Below, piece after piece: positions 24,280 to 33,010 of a DNA stretch of 64,000 nt (positions are counted from its first letter, which is position 1; the number at the start of each line of letters is the position of its first letter). Below the pieces are notes generated by a model. It was not told the DNA's origin and made no database searches. It saw nothing but the letters and a program-made list of their open reading frames with translations. The translations under genes and the position numbers were made by a program. Source of the DNA: Desulfuromonadaceae bacterium (lineage in GTDB: Bacteria; Desulfobacterota; Desulfuromonadia; Geobacterales; Pseudopelobacteraceae). The stretch lies in assembly GCA_028688955.1 (NCBI GenBank), contig JAQTXD010000012.1, positions 1 to 64,000 of the forward strand, written 5' to 3'.

Positions 24280-25290
24280 ATGAAAGAAGCCATGTTTTAT
24301 GAACGGCTGGATAATATGCAGGTGCGCTGTGGGTTGTGCCGCTTCACGTGCTTGATCGGCAACGGTGACCGTGGCCTCTGTGCTGTTCGCGAAAATCGCG
24401 GTGGAACTCTCTATAGTCTGGTATACGGCTCGCTCTGCGCGGAGCATGTCGATCCGATTGAGAAAAAGCCCCTGTACCATGTTATGCCTGGCAGTAACAC
24501 CTATTCTATTGCTACAGTGGGATGCAACTTCCATTGTCTCCACTGCCAGAATTATTCCATCTCACAGGTTGAACGAAGTACGCATATCTGCGACGGAGAC
24601 CGGACGCCGCTGGATATTGTGCAGCGGGCTCTGGATAGTATGTGCAGCTCGTTATCCTATACCTATACAGAGCCGACAATATACTATGAGTTTGCCTATG
24701 ACACCGCCCGTGCCGCACGGGAAGCGGGATTAAAGAACATCTTCGTAACAAACGGGTATATCAGCAGGGAGGCGCTGGCGAAAATCTCGCCATACCTTGA
24801 TGCTGCCAATATCGACCTGAAAGGGTTTTCGGAAGGATTTTACCGAGATGTTGTTCATGCCCGACTCTCTGAAGTTCTCGATTCAATCATTGAATACCGT
24901 AAGCAAGGAATCTGGCTGGAACTCACCACACTCATTATCCCCGGACTCAACGACTCGGATACCGAGTTGCAGGGCATTGCACAATTCATCGTCGCTAATC
25001 TGGGAGTTGATACCCCATGGCATGTAAGCCAGTTCTACCCAACTTATCGATTGACCGACCGTCCACGGACAGCGGTGGCTACGCTGCGCGCGGCGTGCGA
25101 TATTGGCCATGCTGCCGGATTACGGTACGTCTATGAAGGTAATGTGCCTGGCGGGGGGCGTGAAAATACCAGCTGTCCATCCTGTTCGGCGGTACTGATT
25201 AAGCGGTGCGGGTACGTTATAACGGCGGACAGGATCATTAATGGCTCCTGTCCTGACTGCGGAGCGGCTATCGCCGGAGTTAGCCTGTGA
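24280..25290 (+). CDS. AmmeMemoRadiSam-system radical SAM enzyme (AmrS type, PFL-activase-like)
   Basis: 336 residues. The N-terminal CGLCRFTCLIGNGDRGLCAVR is typical of the family, followed by the radical SAM cluster motif at Cys82, Cys86 and Cys89 (GCNFHCLHC). An SAM-binding barrel runs to about residue 280 (YTYTEPTIYYEFAYDTA, NVPGGGRENT), and a C-terminal Cys-rich ribbon has CPSC and CPDC. Family members are linked with Memo and AMMECR1 proteins, often as three neighbouring genes; neither partner is here. Memo/AMMECR1-linked chemistry has not been settled. Start: ATG behind AAAGGAG. It converges with the histidine kinase at 25310. Confidence 0.88.
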   Translation: MKEAMFYERLDNMQVRCGLCRFTCLIGNGDRGLCAVRENRGGTLYSLVYGSLCAEHVDPIEKKPLYHVMPGSNTYSIATVGCNFHCLHCQNYSISQVERSTHICDGDRTPLDIVQRALDSMCSSLSYTYTEPTIYYEFAYDTARAAREAGLKNIFVTNGYISREALAKISPYLDAANIDLKGFSEGFYRDVVHARLSEVLDSIIEYRKQGIWLELTTLIIPGLNDSDTELQGIAQFIVANLGVDTPWHVSQFYPTYRLTDRPRTAVATLRAACDIGHAAGLRYVYEGNVPGGGRENTSCPSCSAVLIKRCGYVITADRIINGSCPDCGAAIAGVSL

Positions 25291-25309
25291 GCGACTGAAA
25301 CCCCGTTGC

Positions 25310-26503
25310 TCACACTTCAATTCTGAATTCTGCCCCATCGTCAATATTCCGTGCAGTCAGGTCGCCATGCATTTTTTTATCGATGATCATTTTTGCCATA
25401 TAGAGTCCGATGCCGGCACCCGTGATCTGTTTCTTGGTGGTGAAGTAGGGGTCAAATATTTTAGGCATGATTTCCTCACGAATGCCGCCGCCGTTATCGC
25501 GGACGGTAACAACCGAACGTCCATGCTCTTTAAAAATACGAATTGATACGGCAGGATCTTTCCCCTGATGTTCAATCAGGGCATCCCGCGCATTGATCAG
25601 GATATTGAGAAACGCCTGCATGTACTCATTGGGATACCCTTCAACGGTAATGTCTGGTTCTTCATCAAGTTCTATCCTGATTCCTTTTCTTTTCATCGAG
25701 GTCTCGACAAAGGTGATTGCGTGGGAGACCAGTTCATTAATCTGGAATGAACTAGAGACTTCCTCGTAACTGAAAAAGTTGCGGAAGTCATCAATGGTCT
25801 GTGAGATGTGTTGCAGTTCCTGCATGGTTTCGGCAACATCGGCATGCAGTTCCTCAGCGGAAAGGTCGTTTGATTCAAAGGCAAGCTGAAGACTTTGAAT
25901 GATAAGCCCGATATTATTGAGAGGTTGTCTCCACTGATGGGCAATCGAGCTGACCATTTCACTCATTGCCGCCAAACGGCTCTGCTGTATGAGCAGAGCA
26001 TCTTTTTTGCGTAGTTCAGCAACTGCGGTTTCTATTCGTGACTCAAGAGCGCAGTTTATCTCTTCAAGCTGACTCTGGTAGGCCGTCAACAACATCTGCT
26101 GACGATTCTTCTCTGTGACATCCCTGGCAACGTGGACAGTTCCCGTCATCCTGCCTTCTGCATTCATCAATGGCGACACGGTTACTTCAAACGTTCCGCC
26201 AAGACTTTCTACCGTAAGTTCTACTGACCGTCGTGTACCGCAGTTGATTAATTCGGCATGAGGACACAGCGCAGGGGCAGCGTCTGCAGCATGCATCAGC
26301 TCATAGCATTTAAGCCCCACCACCTCTCGTGTTGCAAGACCACACCTGGCTGCCATGGCATGATTGGCCCGGATAATGGTATGGTCGCGGTCAACAATAA
26401 AAATCAGGTCGGTAACAGAATCAAAGGTCTGCTCCCATTCCCGTTTCGCGTGAAGTATTTTCTGCTGTTCATCTTGTTGAATAGCGGGATACTCTTTCTG
26501 CAT
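25310..26503 (-). CDS. Cytoplasmic PAS sensor histidine kinase
   Basis: 397 residues with no membrane segment. One PAS/PAC domain (about 20-140) is followed by a coiled coil and a dimerisation domain with His189 in the variant box SSIAHQWRQPLN. The HATPase domain has NILINARDAL, RDNGGGI and GAGIGLYMAK. The PAS domain contains several Cys (RCGLAT, KCYEL, LCPHAEL, NCGTRR), which could bind a metal or cluster; this is a guess. ATG at 26503 behind GAGGA is chosen; an in-frame ATG at 26524 has no ribosome site. No response regulator is adjacent. Confidence 0.88.
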   Translation of the reverse strand: MQKEYPAIQQDEQQKILHAKREWEQTFDSVTDLIFIVDRDHTIIRANHAMAARCGLATREVVGLKCYELMHAADAAPALCPHAELINCGTRRSVELTVESLGGTFEVTVSPLMNAEGRMTGTVHVARDVTEKNRQQMLLTAYQSQLEEINCALESRIETAVAELRKKDALLIQQSRLAAMSEMVSSIAHQWRQPLNNIGLIIQSLQLAFESNDLSAEELHADVAETMQELQHISQTIDDFRNFFSYEEVSSSFQINELVSHAITFVETSMKRKGIRIELDEEPDITVEGYPNEYMQAFLNILINARDALIEHQGKDPAVSIRIFKEHGRSVVTVRDNGGGIREEIMPKIFDPYFTTKKQITGAGIGLYMAKMIIDKKMHGDLTARNIDDGAEFRIEV

Positions 26504-26605
26504 GACAATTCCTCGCAATTCCACTTTATATCTGCTTCGCTGTATATGGCTTGATGATGTGCAGTAATAGATATTCGTATAAACAGGTCAAGGCGGATCT
26601 TCCTG

Positions 26606-26887
26606 TCAGGCAAAATAGGTCTCTCTTATGAAGTGCAAGCCGATGTGAGATGATTTTATTCGGATGACGGTGCTGTATGATTCATTTGAATATTGATCTG
26701 AGTCAGCACAAATATTGAGCCGGCATGTATCACCAATCTGAATGATCGTGGGGAGGGGAGGGGGCACCATTACCAACGCCCCGGTAAGCGAAATGTTTTC
26801 CAGCACGCCGATATATTTTGAACCGTTATGCAATACGGAGCATTTTGAAAAACACGCCACTCTCTGAACCGCTCTTTTATCTCCCAT
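26606..26887 (-). CDS. PilZ-like domain protein
   Basis: 93 residues. It starts MGDKRAVQRVACFSKC, with an RxxxR-type basic motif (Arg-Ala-Val-Gln-Arg), and has ENISLTGALVMV, close to the second PilZ motif (D/N)xSxxG, followed by beta strands and a final strand with GLHF. PilZ domains bind cyclic di-GMP through these two motifs, so it is a probable effector. The match is short and the first motif imperfect. ATG at 26887 behind GGAGATG. Downstream of the glucan phosphorylase gene on the same strand, 51 bases after its stop. Confidence 0.65.
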   Translation of the reverse strand: MGDKRAVQRVACFSKCSVLHNGSKYIGVLENISLTGALVMVPPPLPTIIQIGDTCRLNICADSDQYSNESYSTVIRIKSSHIGLHFIRETYFA

Positions 26888-26938
26888 AACTACATCTCCT
26901 GCTTCTCTGCGCTGACGCACACATGGGCTGCCGGCGAA

Positions 26939-29503
26939 TTACCCCCAAATAAGGCACCCCGGTTCGTAGATAGTTCCCAGAATCGTATGATGCGGTGCGA
27001 CGCGCAGCATGAAGCCGTGTCGTCCGCAAAAACGGCACTCCAGGGATCCGTTGAATTCATGTATGCCGTTGCCGAGATCGCGCGTCATCTCAAGCGGCAC
27101 CGTTTCACCTCCCAGAATGGACCCGGTTGAGTCCAGAACCCCGAAATATCCCTCCACTGCAACGTCTTCAGCAGCCAATTCCCCCAGGTTTATGCGGGCT
27201 GAAACCGGAACCATGCTGCCAACAGCTACTGCATCCTCAACATGTGCTTCGGCGTTTACAATTCTGACCTGCGGCCAGGCTTTAAAGACACGTTCTTTCC
27301 AACGCCCAAGATCCAGTGCCAGTGCCAGATCATCGGCTACCAGCTGTTTCCACTGGGTATATGCCGGAGTGTAGGAGTGATCGACATACTCCTGCACCAT
27401 GCGATCCGTAGAAAACACCGGGCAGAGGGTCTGCATCGAGGCTTTCATGGTGGCTACCCATGATCGCGGCACCCCATCACTTCCCTGATCATAAAAGTTC
27501 GGCACCACCTCTTTTTCCAGTAATTCGTAGACGGCCCGTGCCTCCACCTGATTCTGATATTCGAGATCTTCATATACTTCACCCTTACCGATTGCCCAGC
27601 CGTTGTTTCCCTGGTATCCCTCGCACCACCAGCCGTCAAGGATGCTCATGTTGAGTCCGCCGTTGAAGGCGACTTTCATACCGCTGGTGCCGCTGGCTTC
27701 CATCGGTCTGAGAGGTGTGTTGAGCCAGACGTCAACTCCATGAACCAGATGGCGCGCCACTTCCATGTCGTAATCTTCGATGAATACGATTCGGTGACGG
27801 AAACGTTCCTGATGGGATGCCTGGACGATCTGCCGGATTAGTTCCTTGCCTTCCTGGTCCTGAGGATGGGCTTTTCCGGCAAAAATAAACTGCACCGGCA
27901 TGTCCGGATTGTTGAGGATGGCGGCCAGCCGGTCAAGATCCCGCAGCAGCAGCGTCCCCCGCTTATAAGTGGCAAAGCGACGTGCAAATCCGATCGTAAG
28001 CACTTCCGGGTCGAGTACTTCTGCGGCAGTAGCAAGTTCTTTGAATGTGGCGCCAACTTTGGTCAGTTGCTCCTTGAGGCGCTGGCGTGCAAAGTCAACC
28101 AGTTTTTCTCGGCAGCTCTGCCGTGTGCGCCACAATTCAGTATCAGGGATTTTGGTGATGCGATGCCATACCGTATGGTTGGTAGGGTCATCCATCCAGC
28201 GGGTTCCCAGATAGCGTACCAGCAGGCTGGCCATATGGTTGGACATCCAGGTGCCGGTATGAACTCCATTCGTTATCGAGGTCAGCGGTACCTGTTCCAG
28301 CGGCAGTTCCGGCCAGGCATTCCGCCACATCCGCCGTGAAACTTCGCCGTGCAGCTGACTGACGCCATTTATATGCCCTGCCAGCTTAAGCGCCAGTACC
28401 GCCATGCAGAACGATTCCAGAGGGTCTTTGGCGTTCTGACGTCCTAACCCGAGAAATTCATCGCGGCGGATTTCCAGTGTTTTTAAATATTTGGTGAAGT
28501 AAGTATCAATCAGTTCAGGTGAAAAGTGGTCGATTCCGGCCTCAACCGGCGTGTGAGTGGTGAAAATATTACCGGCCTTCACTATATCACGAGCTTCGTT
28601 AAAGCGAATACCGCGCTTTTCCATGAGCAGCCTGATGCGTTCCAGTGCCAGAAAGGCGGCGTGCCCTTCGTTCATGTGGCAGACATTTGGGACGATACCG
28701 AGAGTCCGGAGGGCACGGATACCACCTATGCCGAGCAGGATTTCCTGAATCATGCGCATCTCTTTATCGCCGAAGTAGAGTTGGGCAGTAATCAGCCGAT
28801 TTTCGGGGCTGTTCTCCTCCAGGTTGGTGTCCAGCAGGTACAGCGGGACGCGGCCGACTTGAACCCTCCAGATATGGACGAAAAATTTCCGGGGGCCGAA
28901 CTCCAGCTCGAAGGAGAGTGGTACTCCATGCTCGTCACGCTCAAGTGTTAACGGCAGGTTATAAAAATCGTTCTCAGGGTAATATTCCTGTTGCCAACCC
29001 TCATTGTTGAGATATTGCCGGAAGTAACCCTGGCGGTAGAGAAGGCCGACCCCGACCAGCGGCAGCCCGAGATCAGAGGCTGATTTGAGGTGATCACCTG
29101 CAAGGATGCCGAGCCCCCCGGAATAAATCGGCAGCGATTCATGGAGACCGAATTCCATGGAAAAATAGGCGATTTTCATTTCAGAATTGCCGTTGCAACA
29201 GTTCTCGAACCAGGTTTTAGTGCTAAGATAGTCGGTCAGTTTCTCGTCCACCTTGTTCAGGTGAGCCATGAATCCTTCGTCATTTTTGAGCCCGTCCAGC
29301 ATGGTCTGCTGGAGGAGCCCCAACATTTCAACCGGGTTGTGCCGGGTTGATTTCCAAAGGTCGGCGTCGAGTCGGCGGAACAGACTGATGGCATCAATCT
29401 CCCAGCTCCACCAGAGGTTATAGGCGATCCGCTGAAGTGCCGCCAATTCTTCGGTTAGTGATGGGATGACAGTAAATGTATGCAGCATTTTTGTAAAATC
29501 CAT
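26939..29503 (-). CDS. glgP: Alpha-glucan (glycogen/maltodextrin) phosphorylase
   Basis: 854 residues. It releases glucose 1-phosphate from alpha-1,4-glucans. The N-terminal region WWSWEIDAISLF and the long form of TIGR02094-type phosphorylases are clear. Other family marks are MEFGLHESLPIYSGGLGILAGDH, THTPVEAGIDHF and the pyridoxal-phosphate region EASGTSGMKVAFNGG with Lys610 as the Schiff-base lysine. This class is found in Geobacter and thermophiles and lacks the allosteric N-terminal parts of the animal enzyme. The ATG at 29503 behind AGGAG is preferred to an ATG at 29575. Upstream on the same strand lies a hybrid kinase, with about 70 bases between. Confidence 0.93.
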   Translation of the reverse strand: MDFTKMLHTFTVIPSLTEELAALQRIAYNLWWSWEIDAISLFRRLDADLWKSTRHNPVEMLGLLQQTMLDGLKNDEGFMAHLNKVDEKLTDYLSTKTWFENCCNGNSEMKIAYFSMEFGLHESLPIYSGGLGILAGDHLKSASDLGLPLVGVGLLYRQGYFRQYLNNEGWQQEYYPENDFYNLPLTLERDEHGVPLSFELEFGPRKFFVHIWRVQVGRVPLYLLDTNLEENSPENRLITAQLYFGDKEMRMIQEILLGIGGIRALRTLGIVPNVCHMNEGHAAFLALERIRLLMEKRGIRFNEARDIVKAGNIFTTHTPVEAGIDHFSPELIDTYFTKYLKTLEIRRDEFLGLGRQNAKDPLESFCMAVLALKLAGHINGVSQLHGEVSRRMWRNAWPELPLEQVPLTSITNGVHTGTWMSNHMASLLVRYLGTRWMDDPTNHTVWHRITKIPDTELWRTRQSCREKLVDFARQRLKEQLTKVGATFKELATAAEVLDPEVLTIGFARRFATYKRGTLLLRDLDRLAAILNNPDMPVQFIFAGKAHPQDQEGKELIRQIVQASHQERFRHRIVFIEDYDMEVARHLVHGVDVWLNTPLRPMEASGTSGMKVAFNGGLNMSILDGWWCEGYQGNNGWAIGKGEVYEDLEYQNQVEARAVYELLEKEVVPNFYDQGSDGVPRSWVATMKASMQTLCPVFSTDRMVQEYVDHSYTPAYTQWKQLVADDLALALDLGRWKERVFKAWPQVRIVNAEAHVEDAVAVGSMVPVSARINLGELAAEDVAVEGYFGVLDSTGSILGGETVPLEMTRDLGNGIHEFNGSLECRFCGRHGFMLRVAPHHTILGTIYEPGCLIWG

Positions 29504-29577
29504 GGTGTGTGCTCCTGTCGGCAAAACCGCATGCTTATAAGTAATTCTCAGCAAAGAACTGTCGGCACTGTTCACCT

Positions 29578-32319
29578 TTAAACAGGTGTTGCCCGGTCAA
29601 TGCGACCGGCTTGACGTGGCTTCATGGTCTCGACAACTTCCTTCACTACCTCTCGCATTTTAGTGAAGTTGTACGGTTTGCTGATAAATCCAGCGATATT
29701 ATCCGGGTCTATGCGTGAACTTACGGCAACGTGATGAAAGCCACTTGATATTATGATAGGAAGATTCGGGTTTTGCGTCTTTAACTCCCGGCACAAAGCA
29801 TATCCATCCATGACTGGCATTCCTATATCAGTGACTACCAGGACAATCTTTGCTGCATTTGCATTGTAATGCTCAAGTGCTTCAGCGCCGTTACAGGCGA
29901 CAATAACTGCAAATCCCAACTCTTCCAGCATCTCTTTTGCGATGCTGGCGACCTGTTCTTCATCCTCGACCAGCAGAATGGTGTCGTTCCCTTTCCAGGC
30001 TTCAATGGTAGTGGCTATTCCCTGCGGCGCTTCATCTTTGGAGTATTCGTCATCCTGAATGGGGAGATACACCTTGAACGTCGTACCCATTCCTGATTCA
30101 CTGTAAAGCTGCAACGCTCCGGAATGTGCCTTGATGATGCCGAGCACTGCAGACATCCCGAGTCCCCGGCCGGTAAACTTGGTAGTGTAGAACGGCTCAA
30201 AAATATGCCGCAATGTCTCATCATTCATCCCACAGCCGTTATCAGTCACCTCTAAACACAGATAATCACCGGGGTAAATTGTGTTTCCAAGATAATCGCT
30301 TTTAGGTTTCTTCGAGCTGATGGCAGTTCTTGTAAGAGAGATTATAATGTCTCCCTGCTGTTCGCCGATAGCCTCAGATGAGTTGATGAGAAGATTCATT
30401 ATGATCTGCCTGATCTGGCTCTCATCGGTTTTAATCGCTGGAATATTGTCTGGAATGTTGAGATGAATTACAGCATTCTGACTGATGCTTGATTTCAGCA
30501 TGGCAACCATATCCTTTACCAGGTCTGCAATACTGACAATTTTTAAAATAATCTGGTTTTTTCCAGCGTATGAAAGCATCTGTTCACACAGCTCTGCAGC
30601 CCTGTCTGCTGCTTTTTTTATCTGCTGAATATGGTCTTCAGAGTGTTGAGGTCTCCGCATTGCCAGTGAACAATTGCCAATGATAATAGTTAAGAGGTTG
30701 TTGAAGTCGTGGGCAATGCCGCCGGCCAGCACCCCAAGGCTCTCAAGCCGCTGGGCTTGCTGGAACTGCTGCTCAAGCAGTATTTTTTCATGTTCTGATT
30801 TTTTTCGCTCAGTTATGTCAAAGAAAATTACCAGGAGGCTGCCTGACAGTGTTTCACCCAGAGGCGTGGCACTGCACATGAAGGAACGTACGGAGCTGTC
30901 CTTGCACACCACATCTATTTCCATGGGAACAAATGGTTGACCGGTACGTGTCGCTTCCTCCAGATGCCTGTTCCATATGTCGATCACTGACTGTCGGTAC
31001 TGCTCATCCGGGTAGGCTCGAGGCCACCATTCCTTAATATTTGCAATATCGGACACACTGTAGCCGATACTTTGTTCAAAAGCCCGGTTAAGATAAGTGA
31101 TGTTTCCCTGCTCATCGTTCAACGCAAGGGGAATCGGTGACGCATCGATAATTGTCCGTAGACTCTGTTCGCTTCTGAATAACGACTCCTCGATTTTTTT
31201 CCGCTCGCTGATATCCCTTGAAACCGAGAGGATACACGGTTCACCAAGGAACTCGATTGTACGGGCAGACATGAGACCCGTTATGACGGAACCATTCTTA
31301 CATCTGAATCTTGCTTCCAGGTTGTTGACCGCACCCCGCTCCTTCAGTTCGGTCACAAGGTGATCTCTCTCCTCAGGATCAGCCCAGATATTCAACTCGA
31401 GAGATGTCTTGCCAATCACATCTTCGGCTGTAAATCCACAGGTCTCGGTGAATCCGTCATTTATCTCAAGATACATTCCATCGCTGAGTCTGTTTATGTT
31501 AATTGCATCGGGGGTCAGCCGAAACGCAGTAGAAAATTTTTCTTCTGAAGAGCGAAGTTTCATTTCAGCCTGCATGCGTTCGGTTATGTCCATGCCTACA
31601 GATTGATATTCAACCAGATTCCCCTGCTCATCAAATATCCCTGAATGGGTCCAGCGATTCCACAGTATCCGGCCGTCGGGCAGTACTATTCTGCTCTCAG
31701 TCTCCACAGTGGGGTTGCCAATGCATATTGATTCTATTTTCCTGACAACCTCATTGCGATCATCTCCATGGATGAACGGATAGAACGACTTTCCGAGCAG
31801 ATAACCCGCCTCCAAGCCTGCAAAACGGGCAAGGGCAGGATTAACGTAGGTTAAAATGCCACCGGGTAGATACCGGTCGACAAAGTACGACTGAGACTCG
31901 ACAATGTTTCTATAAAGTTCTTCACTTCTGCCAAGCGCCTTCTCGACCAGTTTCTGTTGCGTGATATCTCTGGCGAAAGAAATAATTAACCCACCCTGCA
32001 GAGGCAGATAGGTCGCACTTACCTCAACATCTATGACAGAGCCATCCTTGCGAGTATGTTTTGATTCAAACCGGAGTGAGCCATACCGCATTATTGTTTC
32101 AATACGCTCGGCGACTTCTTCGGTAGTATCTATCGTATCGATTTCCCATACGTGCATGGTGAGAAGTTCTTCACGACGGTATCCGGTCAACCGGCAGAAG
32201 CTTTCATTCGCTTCAATTATCCTTGCGTTGGAGTCAACTAACGTAAAACCATCTACCGACGCGGCCAGTAACGTGTTGAGTTCTTCTGAAAAGTCGGGAT
32301 TCCTGGTTTCTGAATCCAT
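29578..32319 (-). CDS. Soluble hybrid sensor histidine kinase with multiple PAS domains
   Basis: 913 residues without membrane segments. Four PAS/PAC units (about 10-130, 135-255, 260-380, 385-510) are followed by HisKA with His537 (GGIAHDFNN), HATPase (FEPFYTTKFTGRGLGMSA) and a receiver with Asp831 (VVTDIGMPVMDG). The kinase and receiver halves resemble those of the 17141-20164 protein, so the two genes may be paralogues with different sensor ends. The ATG at 32319 has GAGGA eight bases upstream, while the ATG at 32343 has no ribosome site. The ligand is unknown. Confidence 0.9.
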   Translation of the reverse strand: MDSETRNPDFSEELNTLLAASVDGFTLVDSNARIIEANESFCRLTGYRREELLTMHVWEIDTIDTTEEVAERIETIMRYGSLRFESKHTRKDGSVIDVEVSATYLPLQGGLIISFARDITQQKLVEKALGRSEELYRNIVESQSYFVDRYLPGGILTYVNPALARFAGLEAGYLLGKSFYPFIHGDDRNEVVRKIESICIGNPTVETESRIVLPDGRILWNRWTHSGIFDEQGNLVEYQSVGMDITERMQAEMKLRSSEEKFSTAFRLTPDAININRLSDGMYLEINDGFTETCGFTAEDVIGKTSLELNIWADPEERDHLVTELKERGAVNNLEARFRCKNGSVITGLMSARTIEFLGEPCILSVSRDISERKKIEESLFRSEQSLRTIIDASPIPLALNDEQGNITYLNRAFEQSIGYSVSDIANIKEWWPRAYPDEQYRQSVIDIWNRHLEEATRTGQPFVPMEIDVVCKDSSVRSFMCSATPLGETLSGSLLVIFFDITERKKSEHEKILLEQQFQQAQRLESLGVLAGGIAHDFNNLLTIIIGNCSLAMRRPQHSEDHIQQIKKAADRAAELCEQMLSYAGKNQIILKIVSIADLVKDMVAMLKSSISQNAVIHLNIPDNIPAIKTDESQIRQIIMNLLINSSEAIGEQQGDIIISLTRTAISSKKPKSDYLGNTIYPGDYLCLEVTDNGCGMNDETLRHIFEPFYTTKFTGRGLGMSAVLGIIKAHSGALQLYSESGMGTTFKVYLPIQDDEYSKDEAPQGIATTIEAWKGNDTILLVEDEEQVASIAKEMLEELGFAVIVACNGAEALEHYNANAAKIVLVVTDIGMPVMDGYALCRELKTQNPNLPIIISSGFHHVAVSSRIDPDNIAGFISKPYNFTKMREVVKEVVETMKPRQAGRIDRATPV

Positions 32320-32515
32320 GGCAAAATCCTCTTGATTCGACATAGTTGCTAAGATTTTATCATAAGAGAGCGTTTATACAATATGAGCACCACTTACTGT
32401 CCGAACAGCGTCAATAATAACCTGTTTTCGCATGGTTGAGTGATGATTTCTGCTGTTGACATGACGCCTCATTATGATATGTACTCCCGAGACAGACCAT
32501 AAAAAGGAGGTTTAT

Positions 32516-32968
32516 ATGAGAATCTTGGGAATGTTGAGCGGAGTGCTGTTTCTTATTATCGTTGCGGCGGTATCTGTTCGGGCGGGAGAACCGCGCGATG
32601 AAGCTGTCAGTCTGGTGCAGGGAGCTGTGAAGTATTACAAGGCGAATGGGCTGGAAAAGGCTATTGACGAAGTTTCCAATCCGAAAGGCATGTTTAATAA
32701 AGGGGAATTGTATGTTTTTGTATATGACGCAAATGCCACTATGATGGCTCACCCGAATCCGAAACTGATCGGCCAGAACATGATTGACCTGCCTGATGCC
32801 GCAGGCAAGAAATTCCGCAAGGAAATTGTTGATATTGCTGCCAAGGATGGCAAAGGATGGACGGATTACAGATATAAAAATCCTAAAACAAGTGAAGTTG
32901 AGAGCAAAACAACGTACTTCGAAAAAGTTGACGACCTGATTTTCTGCTGCGGAATCTACAAAAAATAA
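32516..32968 (+). CDS. Secreted single-Cache domain protein
   Basis: 150 residues. A signal peptide (about 1-23, ending VSVRAGE) leads to one small Cache-type sensor domain (sCache_2-like): ELYVFVYDANATMMAHPNPKLIGQN, then DAAGKKFRKEIVDIA, GKGWTDYRYKNP and FCCGIYK. There is no membrane anchor after the signal, so the protein should be free in the periplasm. Strong ribosome site AAAGGAGG. Its stop is 42 bases before a chemoreceptor gene with its own helical sensor, so the two may act together as a soluble ligand binder and a receptor. Confidence 0.82.
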   Translation: MRILGMLSGVLFLIIVAAVSVRAGEPRDEAVSLVQGAVKYYKANGLEKAIDEVSNPKGMFNKGELYVFVYDANATMMAHPNPKLIGQNMIDLPDAAGKKFRKEIVDIAAKDGKGWTDYRYKNPKTSEVESKTTYFEKVDDLIFCCGIYKK

Positions 32969-33010
32969 CATGCGGTTATTGCCTCACCATGATTCGTCCG
33001 GGAGCATTTC

